From JBFHIJ01 sp041596515 (GTDB lineage: Bacteria > Bacteroidota > Ignavibacteria > Kapaibacteriales > UBA2268): a stretch of 64,000 nucleotides of DNA. Under the pieces are notes generated by a model. That model searched no databases. It worked only from the letters and a program-made list of their open reading frames with translations, and was not told the origin of the DNA. The stretch lies in NCBI GenBank assembly GCA_041596515.1, contig JBFHIJ010000006.1:62001-126000 (forward strand), given 5' to 3'. Each line of letters opens with the position of its first letter. Within the stretch, counting starts at the first letter, position 1. Positions 1 through 7,960 of this stretch are shown piece by piece. The translations under genes were made by a program, and so were the position numbers.

Positions 1-704
1 GTATGGATACCTATGGAGGCTTTGGACAATTTATCAATGTTCCTGCCGAATGGATTGTTCCAAGACCAGCAGGTCTTTCTCTCAAAGAAGCTATGATGTT
101 TGGCACAGCTGGTTTTACTGCCGGAGTTAGTGTATATGAGCTCGAGAGGAACAATGTGAAGCCCGGCGACACTGTGCTTGTAACGGGTGCTTCCGGCGGA
201 GTAGGAAGCATTAGTGTAGCTATACTCTCCAAATTAGGCTACAAAGTAATTGCTTCTACAGGAAAAAGAGACGAAGAATTTTTCTCAAAACTTGGCAATC
301 CTGAGATTATAGACAGAAGTGAAGTCTATGACGACACTGCTCGGCCGCTACTGTCAGCAAGATGGCATGGTGCTATCGACACAGTTGGTGGTAAAACGCT
401 TTCCACAGTTATCCGCTCTACTAAGCAAAGAGGTTGTGTAACAGTAATGGGCAACGTCGAATCCAACGATTTGAATATTACAGTGCTTCCATTCTTGCTG
501 CGTAGTGTTACAGTGCAAGGTATTGCTTCTGCTTCAACTCCAATGGATATAAGAAGAGTGATATGGATGCATTTATCAGAAGATTGGAAAGTAGATCTAA
601 ACTTCATGATTAAAGAGGTTGGGCTCGCTGGACTTAGCGATGAAATAGATACTATACTTAAAGGCGGACAGAAAGGCAGAGTAGTAGTTGATTTGTGGAA
701 GTAG
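1..704 (+). CDS. YhdH/AcuI-type NADPH quinone oxidoreductase, C-terminal part
   Basis: This is the C-terminal 233 residues of a zinc-independent medium-chain dehydrogenase; the 5' end lies outside the window, and the Met at base 3 is probably internal. The NADP-binding Rossmann motif GASGGVGS is clear, followed by the typical STGK stretch. The blocks GTAGFTAGVSVYELE and DTVGGKTL and a late GIAS segment match the YhdH/acryloyl-CoA reductase (AcuI) branch. Known members reduce acryloyl-CoA or quinones with NADPH in the cytoplasm; the substrate here cannot be told. The gene converges on the minus-strand PBP4 gene with a hairpin between them. Confidence 0.85.
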   Translation, partial: MDTYGGFGQFINVPAEWIVPRPAGLSLKEAMMFGTAGFTAGVSVYELERNNVKPGDTVLVTGASGGVGSISVAILSKLGYKVIASTGKRDEEFFSKLGNPEIIDRSEVYDDTARPLLSARWHGAIDTVGGKTLSTVIRSTKQRGCVTVMGNVESNDLNITVLPFLLRSVTVQGIASASTPMDIRRVIWMHLSEDWKVDLNFMIKEVGLAGLSDEIDTILKGGQKGRVVVDLWK

Positions 705-756
705 AGTAAATAATTATTAAATATAAACAATGTTCAAGCTTCTAAAAAATATTTGT

Positions 757-784
757 ATAAGTCCTCTTGAAAAAGGGGACTTAT
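757..784. terminator. Hairpin between convergent genes
   Basis: ATAAGTCC and GGACTTAT form a stem, with an extra C-G pair, around a short A-rich loop. It lies between two convergent genes (oxidoreductase and PBP4). There is no strong T-tract, so termination is inferred from position and symmetry. Confidence 0.5.
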
Positions 785-821
785 AGTGAAAAGGCTGCTA
801 TATTTGATATATAAAAAAATA

Positions 822-2354
822 TTACTTCCTCGAAAAGCCGGCTAATCTCATTAGTATTAAATCTTGAAGATTCTCAGCTAAGCTATGCGGCACAGTATAA
901 TTATTTATCATGATAGCAAAAGCTAACTCCTCATTATCTCTTGTAATTACGTATCCTGCTATGTTAGCAATGTGATTCATAGAGCCTGTCTTTGCTTTTA
1001 CTTTTTTTTCAGCTAATGACATTTTAAGCCTGTTAGCCAAAGTTCCATCTTTATTAGGCTCGGCAAGCGAAGCGAGAAAGTTATCTCTGTGTTTGGATCT
1101 ATACATAGCCACTAAGTAATTGACAATGTACCTAGGCGAAATCAGATTCATTCGCGAAAGTCCGGAACCATCTACTATTGAACTATTAGAAACTGAAACG
1201 CCTTTCTTTTTCAGGAAATCCTGCACACAATCTATACCATTAGCAGTGCTGCCATACCCACGAAATTCTCTACCTATGCTTTTTAACAGAATTTCTGCAT
1301 TTATGTTAGAGCTTTTTTTGTTTATAATTTTAATAATATCTTTAAGCTCAGGGGACAAATGCTCGGCTATTAATCTCATATTGGTATAATCTAATTTTTC
1401 ATTCCAGTTGTTGACGTTGAGCAAAGCACCTCTAAATCTAATATTTTTCTGCTTTAAAGCAAGCTGAAATTGATTTAGAAAAAACAGAACAGGATTATCA
1501 ATAGCAACAATTTTGTGCAACACATGTGTGCCTAAAGAGTCAAAGTTAATAGCACCGTATAACTCTATAATATTTGAATTTGGTTCTTTAAAAACTAACA
1601 CGTCTTCAGGGACTTTGTTGTCAGTAGTAGTAATGTAATTTATCACTCTTACATAATTGTTTTCCGGATATACAGAAAGAATGGCTGGTGAGCCAATAGT
1701 GTCGCCCTGAGTTACTCTAATGTCTATAACATTGTCGTTATAGGATAAACCACTAATCTGGGCTGAATAATCATTAGACAAATCATCCCATGCCCAACCG
1801 GGGGCGTAATGAATCTCGTCTAAATAATTTGCATCTCCTAGGATATTACCTCTAATGGAGGTAATATTGAGAGAATCCATTATATCAGCCCAAGATTCTA
1901 AGATGAGCTGAGGATTGATACCATAAGTAGTGGAGAGACTTGGGTCGGCATTACCTTGAATGATAATATTGCCTAGGAATTCACCATTTTCAGAAGTGAT
2001 TCCATCAAGATATACATTGGTAGAAAACTTATAATTAGGCCCCAGATATTCAAGGCCGGTGCCGGTAGTAAAGATTTTTAAAGTAGAAGCAGGTGTAAAG
2101 TTTTTAGTATAATTGTGCTTGTAAAGATATTCGCCAGTTTTGATAGATTGTACGCAAACGCCGACTATAGCATTTGCAAAATCGGGGTTATCTAGGATAG
2201 CGTGTAAATCTTCTTTTAGCTCATCTATTTTGTTGGTCTTTGGCACTATAATTTTATTTATCGTGTCAAGCGTGGATGTGCTATCTTGAGCATGTAATGA
2301 AAAGCTCAGGAAAAGTGCTAAAATAATAGATATTGATAGTCTTAAATATTGCAT
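822..2354 (-). CDS. dacB: D-alanyl-D-alanine carboxypeptidase/endopeptidase, PBP4 family
   Basis: This is a 510-residue class C low-molecular-weight penicillin-binding protein that trims or cleaves peptidoglycan cross-links in the periplasm. A signal peptide occupies about residues 1-23 (hydrophobic run ending LHAQ). The three active-site motifs are present: STLK with Ser90 and Lys93, SSN in the segment KKSSNINAE, and KTG in KAKTGSMNH. A long insert between the first two motifs, with GNILGDANYLDE and NDNVIDI, is typical of PBP4/DacB, and the length fits the family. It is divergent from htpG across 216 bases. Whether it acts mainly as carboxypeptidase or endopeptidase cannot be told from sequence. 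Confidence 0.9.
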   Translation of the reverse strand: MQYLRLSISIILALFLSFSLHAQDSTSTLDTINKIIVPKTNKIDELKEDLHAILDNPDFANAIVGVCVQSIKTGEYLYKHNYTKNFTPASTLKIFTTGTGLEYLGPNYKFSTNVYLDGITSENGEFLGNIIIQGNADPSLSTTYGINPQLILESWADIMDSLNITSIRGNILGDANYLDEIHYAPGWAWDDLSNDYSAQISGLSYNDNVIDIRVTQGDTIGSPAILSVYPENNYVRVINYITTTDNKVPEDVLVFKEPNSNIIELYGAINFDSLGTHVLHKIVAIDNPVLFFLNQFQLALKQKNIRFRGALLNVNNWNEKLDYTNMRLIAEHLSPELKDIIKIINKKSSNINAEILLKSIGREFRGYGSTANGIDCVQDFLKKKGVSVSNSSIVDGSGLSRMNLISPRYIVNYLVAMYRSKHRDNFLASLAEPNKDGTLANRLKMSLAEKKVKAKTGSMNHIANIAGYVITRDNEELAFAIMINNYTVPHSLAENLQDLILMRLAGFSRK

Positions 2355-2403
2355 TAGTCTATACGAATAAAATATATTAATGTAAATAATCGTGACAATT
2401 TTT

Positions 2404-2419
2404 TATCTTTGTACCTTTG
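2404..2419 (+). promoter_or_regulatory. Two adjacent TAnnTTTG -7 boxes upstream of htpG
   Basis: TATCTTTG is followed directly by TACCTTTG; both fit the Bacteroidota -7 consensus TAnnTTTG. No good TTTG lies 19-21 bases upstream of either. If used, the transcript would have a leader of about 145-155 bases before htpG. Candidate only. Confidence 0.4.
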
Positions 2420-2570
2420 ACAAGTTACGCATTTGAGTAAAGAATACTGATTTAAAAAACGATTCAAATTATCAGCTGTATAAGATAACAAATTTTCAAT
2501 AGCTGTAATATTTTTTCGTCAATTTATTGGAATTTCTTGTTTTGTTTAACAATTATGATGGTAGTACGAG

Positions 2571-4430
2571 ATGGAACAGAATAAAAGCATGGCAGCAGAA
2601 AAATTCGAATTTAAGGCAGAAATGAAGCAGTTGCTGCAATTGATTATCCACTCCCTTTACACAAATCCGGAAATATTCTTACGAGAGCTGGTTTCTAACT
2701 CTTCTGATGCTCTTAATAAAGTTAGATTTCTAAAACTTACGAATCCGAACATTAACGATTCAGATGCTGAACTCAGTATCAAAATTAATGTTAATTCTGA
2801 AACGCAAGAGTTCTCAATAGAAGATACCGGCATCGGAATGGCTAAAGAAGATTTGACTGGTAAACTTGGCACGATCGCAAGCTCCGGCACTATGGAATTT
2901 ATCAGACAAATGAAGGAAAATCAGCAAACCTTAGATGCTAATATGATTGGTCAGTTTGGTGTAGGTTTTTATTCTTTGTTTATGGTAACTGATGAAGTAA
3001 CAGTAGAAACTAAATATGCTGAAAAAGATGCCCAAGCTTATAGATGGATTTCTTCAGGACAAGATACATTCAGTATCGAAGAAATAGACAAAGAAACCAG
3101 AGGAACTAAAATATCTTTCAAATTGAAAGAAGAATATAAAGATTTAGCCAGTGATTACAGAATCAAAGATATTCTACAAAAATACTCTAATTTTGTAGAT
3201 TTCCCACTGTATGTAGGCGAAGAGAAAGTAAATAAAGTGACAGCTCTTTGGCATAAACGCAAGGATGATATCCAAGAAGAAGAGTTAACTGATTTTTATA
3301 AGTTTATTTCTAATGATTATCAAGAGCCATTGGGGCACTTGCATTTGAATATTGAAGGTAACATAAACTTCAAAGCTCTGTTGTTTGTGCCAAAAGTAGC
3401 TCCACCAGACGTATTTAAAGCTTCTCAGGATAAATCTTTGCAGCTATATTCCAGCAAAGTGTTTATCCAGGATGATGCAAAAAACCTTTTGCCTGATTAT
3501 TTGAAATTCCTGAAAGGTGTTGTAGATACTGAAGATTTACCTCTTAATGTATCCAGAGAAGTTACACAAAACAGTCCTGTTATGGCAAAAATAAAAAATA
3601 TATTAACAGGAAAAATTTTAGGCTTATTAGAAGACTGGGCTGATAAAGACAAAGAAAAATATGAAACTTTCTATAATAACTTTGGCAGTCTTTTCAAAAC
3701 AGGTGTAAATGCTGACTTTACAAATAAAGACAGAATAGTAGAGCTTTTAAGATTTGAATCAACGAAAACTGAAGTAGGTGAGTTGACTTCATTCAACTCC
3801 TACGTAGCAAGAATGACAGAAGCTAATGATAATAAAGTTTACTATATATCAGGAAATACCAGAGAGTCGGTGGAGGCTAATCCGAACCTTGAGTATTTTA
3901 AGAAAAATAAAATAGAAGTAATATTGCTTACTGATCCTGCAGACATTTTTACTATCCCTTATATTAATGAATATGATGGCAAGCAAATAGTTTCAATAGA
4001 CAAAGCAGACATTAAAAAAGAAGAAGGCAACTCAGATAAATTAGATGAAACAAAATCTAACTCAATTATAGATTATTTCAAAGAAGTGCTTGGCGAAGAG
4101 GTGGAAGACGTAGTCGAATCGCAGAGATTAGTTGATTCGGCCGTAACTCTTATCGTGGGTAAGGCAGGAATGGATGCTCACATGGAAAAAATGATGCAGA
4201 TGTTAGATAAACAGTTCAAAGGCTCTAAGAGAATATTAGAAATCAATACTTCTCACAAACTTATTAAAAACTTATCCGCACTGTTAGAAGAGAATAAAGA
4301 AAGTGATGTACTTAAAGAAAGTGTAGAGCAACTATATCAGGGAGCTTTACTGATAGAAGGCTATATACAGAAGCCAACAGATTTTGTCAAACGCATGACA
4401 GAATTTATGGAAAAAGCTACATCTAAGTAA
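2571..4430 (+). CDS. htpG: Molecular chaperone HtpG (Hsp90)
   Basis: This 619-residue protein is bacterial Hsp90, a cytosolic ATP-dependent dimeric chaperone. The GHKL ATPase N-domain shows FLRELVSNSSDALNK (the Asn/Asp that hold Mg-ATP), the DTGIGM motif, the lid segment LGTIASSGT and GQFGVGFYS. The middle domain carries the conserved catalytic-loop region LPLNVSREVTQNS, with its Arg that contacts the gamma phosphate. The C-terminal dimerisation region follows, without the eukaryotic MEEVD tail. The first Met is used; a second Met six codons later would also leave the ATPase domain whole. A strong hairpin follows the stop codon. Confidence 0.96.
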   Translation: MEQNKSMAAEKFEFKAEMKQLLQLIIHSLYTNPEIFLRELVSNSSDALNKVRFLKLTNPNINDSDAELSIKINVNSETQEFSIEDTGIGMAKEDLTGKLGTIASSGTMEFIRQMKENQQTLDANMIGQFGVGFYSLFMVTDEVTVETKYAEKDAQAYRWISSGQDTFSIEEIDKETRGTKISFKLKEEYKDLASDYRIKDILQKYSNFVDFPLYVGEEKVNKVTALWHKRKDDIQEEELTDFYKFISNDYQEPLGHLHLNIEGNINFKALLFVPKVAPPDVFKASQDKSLQLYSSKVFIQDDAKNLLPDYLKFLKGVVDTEDLPLNVSREVTQNSPVMAKIKNILTGKILGLLEDWADKDKEKYETFYNNFGSLFKTGVNADFTNKDRIVELLRFESTKTEVGELTSFNSYVARMTEANDNKVYYISGNTRESVEANPNLEYFKKNKIEVILLTDPADIFTIPYINEYDGKQIVSIDKADIKKEEGNSDKLDETKSNSIIDYFKEVLGEEVEDVVESQRLVDSAVTLIVGKAGMDAHMEKMMQMLDKQFKGSKRILEINTSHKLIKNLSALLEENKESDVLKESVEQLYQGALLIEGYIQKPTDFVKRMTEFMEKATSK

Positions 4431-4448
4431 AATATAACACATCTCGTT

Positions 4449-4496
4449 AACGAGTTCTCTATTTTATAAACTTAGAGAACTCGTTATGCTTTTTAA
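4449..4496 (+). terminator. Terminator after htpG
   Basis: AACGAGTTCTCT and AGAGAACTCGTT form a perfect 12-base-pair stem with a 13-base AT loop. A short T run (ATGCTTTTT) follows it. It starts about 20 bases after the htpG stop. Confidence 0.8.
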
Positions 4497-4546
4497 TATC
4501 CGATAAGAAAAATATCTAAATATATACTACGAAAAGGGCAGAGTCT

Positions 4547-5590
4547 ATGAAACTATCAGAATTTAAGTACGTACTCCCTAAAAATTCTATCGCTAAGTAT
4601 CCGGCAGATCCCAGAGATTCTGCTAAGATGATGGTGGTTAATCGGGAAACAGGAGAAATGGAAAACAAGCAGTTCTCTGAGATTCTAGATTATTTCCAAA
4701 AAGGCGATTGCATTGTTTTGAATGAAACTAAAGTTTTCCCGGCAAGACTTTACGGCAAAAAGGAAAAAACAAATGCAAAAATTGAAGTAATGCTTTTACG
4801 CGAACTCAAATCTGACGAAAGAATCTGGGACGTACTGGTAGAGCCGGCTCGTAAAGTTAGAATCGGTAATAAAATCTATTTTGATAATGGAAAATTTTAC
4901 TGCGAAGTCATAGATAATACAACTTCTCGTGGAAGGACTGTCCGGTTTAGCTATGAAGGTAATCTATTTAAAGTGATAGAACGCATAGGGGAGATGCCTT
5001 TGCCCGAATATATTAAACGTGATCCGGAAGAAAAAGATAAAGAAACTTACCAGTGCGTATTTGCCAATCCTACGCAATTAGCTTCAATAGCTCCTCCGAC
5101 TGCAGGTTTGCACTTTACAGAAGAGATGATACAAGCTTTGGAAGATAAAGGCGTGCGAGTGGCGAGAGTAATTTTAAATATTGGGCAGGGAGTTTTTGAA
5201 AAAATCGAAGTAGAAGACCTGACTAAACACAGAATGTACTCCGAATACTTTGAAATTTCAATGAAATCTGCTGAAACTATAAATAAATCTCTGAAAGCTA
5301 AAAAGAATATTTATGCAATAGGCACTTCAGTAGCAAGGGCTTTAGAAGCATCTGTATTGACTACCGGTGCTGTGAAACCGAACAAAGGTTGGACAGATAA
5401 ATTTATATATCCTGCTTACGATTTTAAAATAGTAACAAGATTTTTAACGAATTTCCATCCGCCTGCATCACCATCTTTGTTAGTTGCCTCTGCTTTTGGA
5501 GAAAAAGAGTTAATATTCAAGGCTTATAAACAAGCAATCAAAGATGACTATAGATTTCTTGCTTATGGCGACGCAATGCTCATAATCTAA
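4547..5590 (+). CDS. queA: S-adenosylmethionine:tRNA ribosyltransferase-isomerase
   Basis: QueA moves and isomerises the ribosyl part of SAM onto 7-aminomethyl-7-deazaguanine at the wobble position of tRNA, giving epoxyqueuosine. The 347-residue length is usual. Family blocks include the start LSEFKYVLPKNSIAKYP, then DCIVLNETKVFPARL, the stretch ASIAPPTAGLHFTEEM, the segment VARVILNIGQGVFEKI, and near the end FLTNFHPPASPSLLVASAFG. A purine-rich AAAAGGG run stands before the ATG. No other queuosine gene (tgt, queG, queC-F) is next to it, so the pathway is split in this genome or partly fed by salvage. Confidence 0.95.
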   Translation: MKLSEFKYVLPKNSIAKYPADPRDSAKMMVVNRETGEMENKQFSEILDYFQKGDCIVLNETKVFPARLYGKKEKTNAKIEVMLLRELKSDERIWDVLVEPARKVRIGNKIYFDNGKFYCEVIDNTTSRGRTVRFSYEGNLFKVIERIGEMPLPEYIKRDPEEKDKETYQCVFANPTQLASIAPPTAGLHFTEEMIQALEDKGVRVARVILNIGQGVFEKIEVEDLTKHRMYSEYFEISMKSAETINKSLKAKKNIYAIGTSVARALEASVLTTGAVKPNKGWTDKFIYPAYDFKIVTRFLTNFHPPASPSLLVASAFGEKELIFKAYKQAIKDDYRFLAYGDAMLII

Positions 5591-5711
5591 GCTTAATAAA
5601 AAAACTAACAGTTATTTATGTAAGTTTTTGATTAAATAGCACTAAGATTGGCAAAAATCTTTTTTCAGTATTTGTTTTTCTTTTTAATTTGGATAAATTA
5701 TTAAGACGTTT

Positions 5712-5735
5712 AAGGCACACTTAACTGTGTGCCTT
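5712..5735 (+). terminator. Hairpin between queA and mutA
   Basis: AAGGCACAC and GTGTGCCTT form a perfect 9-base-pair stem around a 6-base loop, followed by GTTTGT. It could end queA transcription. It also lies only 30 bases before the mutA start, so a role in the mutA leader is possible. Confidence 0.6.
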
Positions 5736-5765
5736 GTTTGTATAAAAAAATTCAAGTGAATAGCT

Positions 5766-7910
5766 ATGTCAGTTGAAATTACTAAAGACTTTTTCGGCGA
5801 GTTTCCTATACCTTCTTACGAAGACTGGAAAGTTGCTGCTGAGAAAGCACTAAAAGGTGCACCTTTTGATAAAAAAATGTACACCGAGACTTACGAAGGT
5901 ATCACGCTCAGTCCTATTTATAATAAAGAGGATCGTGATAGTTTACCGCAAATGGAAAGCCAATACTCAGGGGCTTATCCATATTTGAGAGGTACTTCTG
6001 CAGCGGGATATACGAATGGTACTTGGTTTATTAGCCAAGATATACCATATCCTACTCCTGAAGAGTTTAATGCTGCAGCTAAAAATGACCTTTCTCGTGG
6101 TCAGAGTGCATTAAATATTCAATTAAACAAAGCATCTGCAAAAATTAGTGCAAATGCAATTAAAAATGCTAACGATGCTTACCAAGGCTTATATCTTTCT
6201 AATGTCAATGACATGGAAAAAGCTTTTAATGGTATCGATTTGACTAAAGTACCTGTGTATATCAATGCAGGAACTCAGGCAGTAGCTGCTACAGCTCAAT
6301 TTGCTGCATTTTGCCGTAAAAACGGCATCGACATTAAATCTGTTAGCGGCAGCATAGAAATGGACGTTATCGGTGAACTTGCCGGTGCAGGTAAAGTATG
6401 TGGCTCTTTAGAAGCTCTTTTCTTAGAAGCTTGCAGATTGACCGGCTGGATGAAAGAAAACGCTCCACAGATGAAATCTGTAACCATTAACGGTGCTGTA
6501 TTTGCTGATGGCGGTGCGTCTGCAGTACAGGAATTAGCTTATGCTATGTCTTCTGCAGTTGAGTATATCCGACGATTTATGGAATTAGGCTTATCTATTG
6601 ATGATATTGCTCCTCGTTTCAGATTTAAATTAGGTATTGGTCAAAATTTCTTTATGGAAATTGCTAAGTTCAGAGCAGCAAGAATGCTTTGGGCGAAAAT
6701 AGTTAAAGAATTTGGTGGAAATGAAGAATCTCAAAAAATCTTTATGCATGCCAAATCTTCGACTGTAAATAAAACTAAATACGATCCTTACGTTAATTTG
6801 CTTCGTATTACTTCAGAAGCGTTCTCTGCTGTTATCGGTGGTTGTGATTCTATGCACTTGGCTTATGTTGATGATGCTTACGGTCTCCCAAATGACTTTA
6901 CCCGCAGAGTAACAAGAAACGTACAAAACGTATTTGCTGATGAAACTCATTTCAAAGAATTAGTAGATCCTGCCGGTGGTTCTTATTACGTAGAAGTGCT
7001 TACTAACCAAGTTGCTGAGAAAGCTTGGGAACTTTTCGCTGATACTGAAAAAGTTGGTGGCATGGTTGCATCTCTTCAATCAGGTACAGTGCAAAATGTA
7101 ATCAATGATGTTATTGCAAAAAGAAATAAAAACCTTGAATTGCGTAAAGATACTTTGCTTGGCACTAATAAGTATGCCAATCTTCAAGAAAAACCTGTAA
7201 CTACTGCTAAAGTATACGGACAGGAAGTTTTTGATAATAGAATGAAAGCATTTAGCGACTTCTGCAATAATCGCGATAGCGAAAGAGTATATGGCCTATT
7301 GAAAAACTTGACTGAAGAAGTTAAATCTCAAGCCGGCAAATGCTTTGATATCGCTATTGATGCGGCTCAGGCTGGTGCTAGCTCTTCCGAATTACTTAAT
7401 ATCTTTAAAGATATGAGAGGTGAAGCTACAGAAGTAGAACCAATTAAAGAATTTAGAGCGGGTGCTAAGTTTGAAGAACTAAGACAAGTGGCTGAAGACT
7501 ACAAAGTAGCTAACGGCGACTTTCCAAAAGTCTATCTGGCTAGCTTTGGTGCAGTGCGTGACTGGAAAGCAAGAAGTGATTTTTCTCTTGACTTCTTCCA
7601 GGTGGCTGCATTTAAAGCTGTTGAATCCAAAGGTTTTGATAATAACGAAGATGCTTGCAAAGCATTTTTAGAATCAGGTGCTGATATTGTTGTCGTTTGT
7701 TCTACAGATGAAAAATATCCTGAATTTGTACCTGAATTTACTAAAATGGTAAAAGAAGCAAAACCAAATGCTAAAGTTGTTGTGGCGGGTTACCCTAAAG
7801 AACATATCGAAGCATTTAAGCAAGCAGGCGTAGATGAATTCATACACGTTAAAGCTAATGCTTATGATATCACATTCAACTTGCAAAAAGAAACCGGTAT
7901 CAGGAAATAG
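5766..7910 (+). CDS. mutA: Methylmalonyl-CoA mutase, small (non-catalytic) subunit
   Basis: This 714-residue protein is the small subunit of the MutAB heterodimer, which interconverts succinyl-CoA and (R)-methylmalonyl-CoA. The N-terminal part is a mutase TIM barrel: YPYLRGTSAAGYTNGTW, then LGIGQNFFMEIAKFRAARMLW, and DPAGGSYYVEVLTNQ. The C-terminal cobalamin-domain fold remains, but the expected DxHxxG cobalamin-ligand motif is absent; the segment reads FGAVRDWKARSDF. This is usual for the small subunit. mutB begins 50 bases downstream, so the two are probably one operon. No cobalamin riboswitch fits the short upstream gap. Confidence 0.93.
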   Translation: MSVEITKDFFGEFPIPSYEDWKVAAEKALKGAPFDKKMYTETYEGITLSPIYNKEDRDSLPQMESQYSGAYPYLRGTSAAGYTNGTWFISQDIPYPTPEEFNAAAKNDLSRGQSALNIQLNKASAKISANAIKNANDAYQGLYLSNVNDMEKAFNGIDLTKVPVYINAGTQAVAATAQFAAFCRKNGIDIKSVSGSIEMDVIGELAGAGKVCGSLEALFLEACRLTGWMKENAPQMKSVTINGAVFADGGASAVQELAYAMSSAVEYIRRFMELGLSIDDIAPRFRFKLGIGQNFFMEIAKFRAARMLWAKIVKEFGGNEESQKIFMHAKSSTVNKTKYDPYVNLLRITSEAFSAVIGGCDSMHLAYVDDAYGLPNDFTRRVTRNVQNVFADETHFKELVDPAGGSYYVEVLTNQVAEKAWELFADTEKVGGMVASLQSGTVQNVINDVIAKRNKNLELRKDTLLGTNKYANLQEKPVTTAKVYGQEVFDNRMKAFSDFCNNRDSERVYGLLKNLTEEVKSQAGKCFDIAIDAAQAGASSSELLNIFKDMRGEATEVEPIKEFRAGAKFEELRQVAEDYKVANGDFPKVYLASFGAVRDWKARSDFSLDFFQVAAFKAVESKGFDNNEDACKAFLESGADIVVVCSTDEKYPEFVPEFTKMVKEAKPNAKVVVAGYPKEHIEAFKQAGVDEFIHVKANAYDITFNLQKETGIRK

Positions 7911-7960
7911 TTTCTGATAGACTTTTGTAAAAGAAAATAATTGAAATGGAGTTTGATAAA

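Noticed and set aside
2469..2488. TTATC/GATAA inverted repeat before htpG as a heat-shock operator
   Set aside because: The arms are five bases, the spacing does not fit CIRCE, and the sequence is expected by chance in AT-rich DNA.
5591..5765. Cobalamin riboswitch before mutA
   Set aside because: The gap is short and lacks a B12-box-like sequence; only one simple hairpin is present.
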